This document shows positions 20,168 through 20,224 of a stretch of DNA of 20,224 nucleotides, piece after piece. Origin of the DNA: Scatomonas sp963661545 (GTDB lineage Bacteria; Bacillota; Clostridia; Lachnospirales; Lachnospiraceae). Each line of letters opens with the position of its first letter. Within the stretch, counting starts at the first letter, position 1. The position numbers and the translations under genes were made by a program. The stretch is from contig CAVLCU010000031.1 in assembly GCA_963661545.1 (NCBI GenBank), positions 1 through 20,224 on the forward strand. Reading direction: 5' to 3'. The notes below the pieces were generated by a model. That model made no database searches, had not been told where the DNA came from, and saw nothing but the letters and a program-made list of their open reading frames with translations.

Positions 20168-20224
20168 TCTGAAAGCCCCGGACGGCAGACACAAGCTGTG
20201 GGATGCTCGCATACCACAGCTTGT
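20168..20224. repeat. Relative of the 3.5-kb repeat family with an 11-bp hairpin, cut by the window edge
   Basis: TCTGAAAGCCCCGGACGGCAG (20168-20188) resembles TCTGAAAGCCCCGACAAGCAG at 3721-3741. Then ACAAGCTGTGG (20191-20201) pairs perfectly with CCACAGCTTGT (20214-20224). The loop contains ATGCTCGCAT (20203-20212), the reverse complement of ATGCGAGCAT in the 3.7-kb copy. The stem runs to the end of the window, so the element may continue. Confidence 0.6.

Overview
The window looks like a chromosomal segment of a butyrate-forming Gram-positive anaerobe, most likely a member of Clostridia and plausibly Lachnospiraceae. The reasons are strong AGGAGG-type ribosome binding sites, TTGACA/TATAAT promoters, a ptb-buk pair plus thl-crt-hbd, an ECF-type thiamine S component behind a TPP riboswitch, and the rpmG-secE-nusG-rplK-rplA order. 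The species cannot be fixed from the sequence alone.

Layout. (1) 1-2.9 kb, plus strand: a RhaM/DUF718-like protein, a terminator-like hairpin, then larB and larC, which act in nickel-pincer cofactor synthesis. No larE or larA lies in the window. (2) 2.9-4.9 kb: an HD-domain protein (minus), a roughly 260-bp block of structured and tandem repeats with no gene, ridA (plus), and an unrecognised cytosolic protein (minus). (3) 4.9-6.8 kb, minus: a lipoprotein built from two diverged copies of one domain, then thiT. thiT has a complete thi-box leader whose terminator hairpin contains the ribosome binding site and whose U-tract abuts the start codon. (4) 6.8-8.9 kb, plus: ptb-buk, divergent from thiT, ending at a strong terminator. 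(5) 9.0-15.05 kb, plus: thl, crt, hbd, an iron-type alcohol dehydrogenase and an aldehyde dehydrogenase, then a PucR/CdaR-type regulator. bcd and etfAB, the usual partners of these genes, are not here. (6) 16.4-17.6 kb, minus: a class I aminotransferase. (7) 17.7-20.2 kb, plus: rpmG-secE-nusG-rplK-rplA.

How the genes fit together. Thl, Hbd and Crt take two acetyl-CoA to crotonyl-CoA. Ptb and Buk take butyryl-CoA to butyrate with ATP formation. The crotonyl-CoA to butyryl-CoA step (Bcd-Etf) must be encoded elsewhere. An 18-bp AT-rich motif is shared, with one mismatch, by the ptb and thl promoter regions and could be a common control site.

The most interesting signals are non-coding. Two 28-nt elements, before rplK and before rplA, resemble the 23S rRNA site bound by ribosomal protein L1. 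In the 3.5-3.77 kb repeat block one 9-mer can pair with either of two identical partners, and relatives of this block recur at the right edge of the window. The TPP riboswitch fuses its terminator to the start codon. No mobile element genes, CRISPR array, tRNA or rRNA genes were seen.
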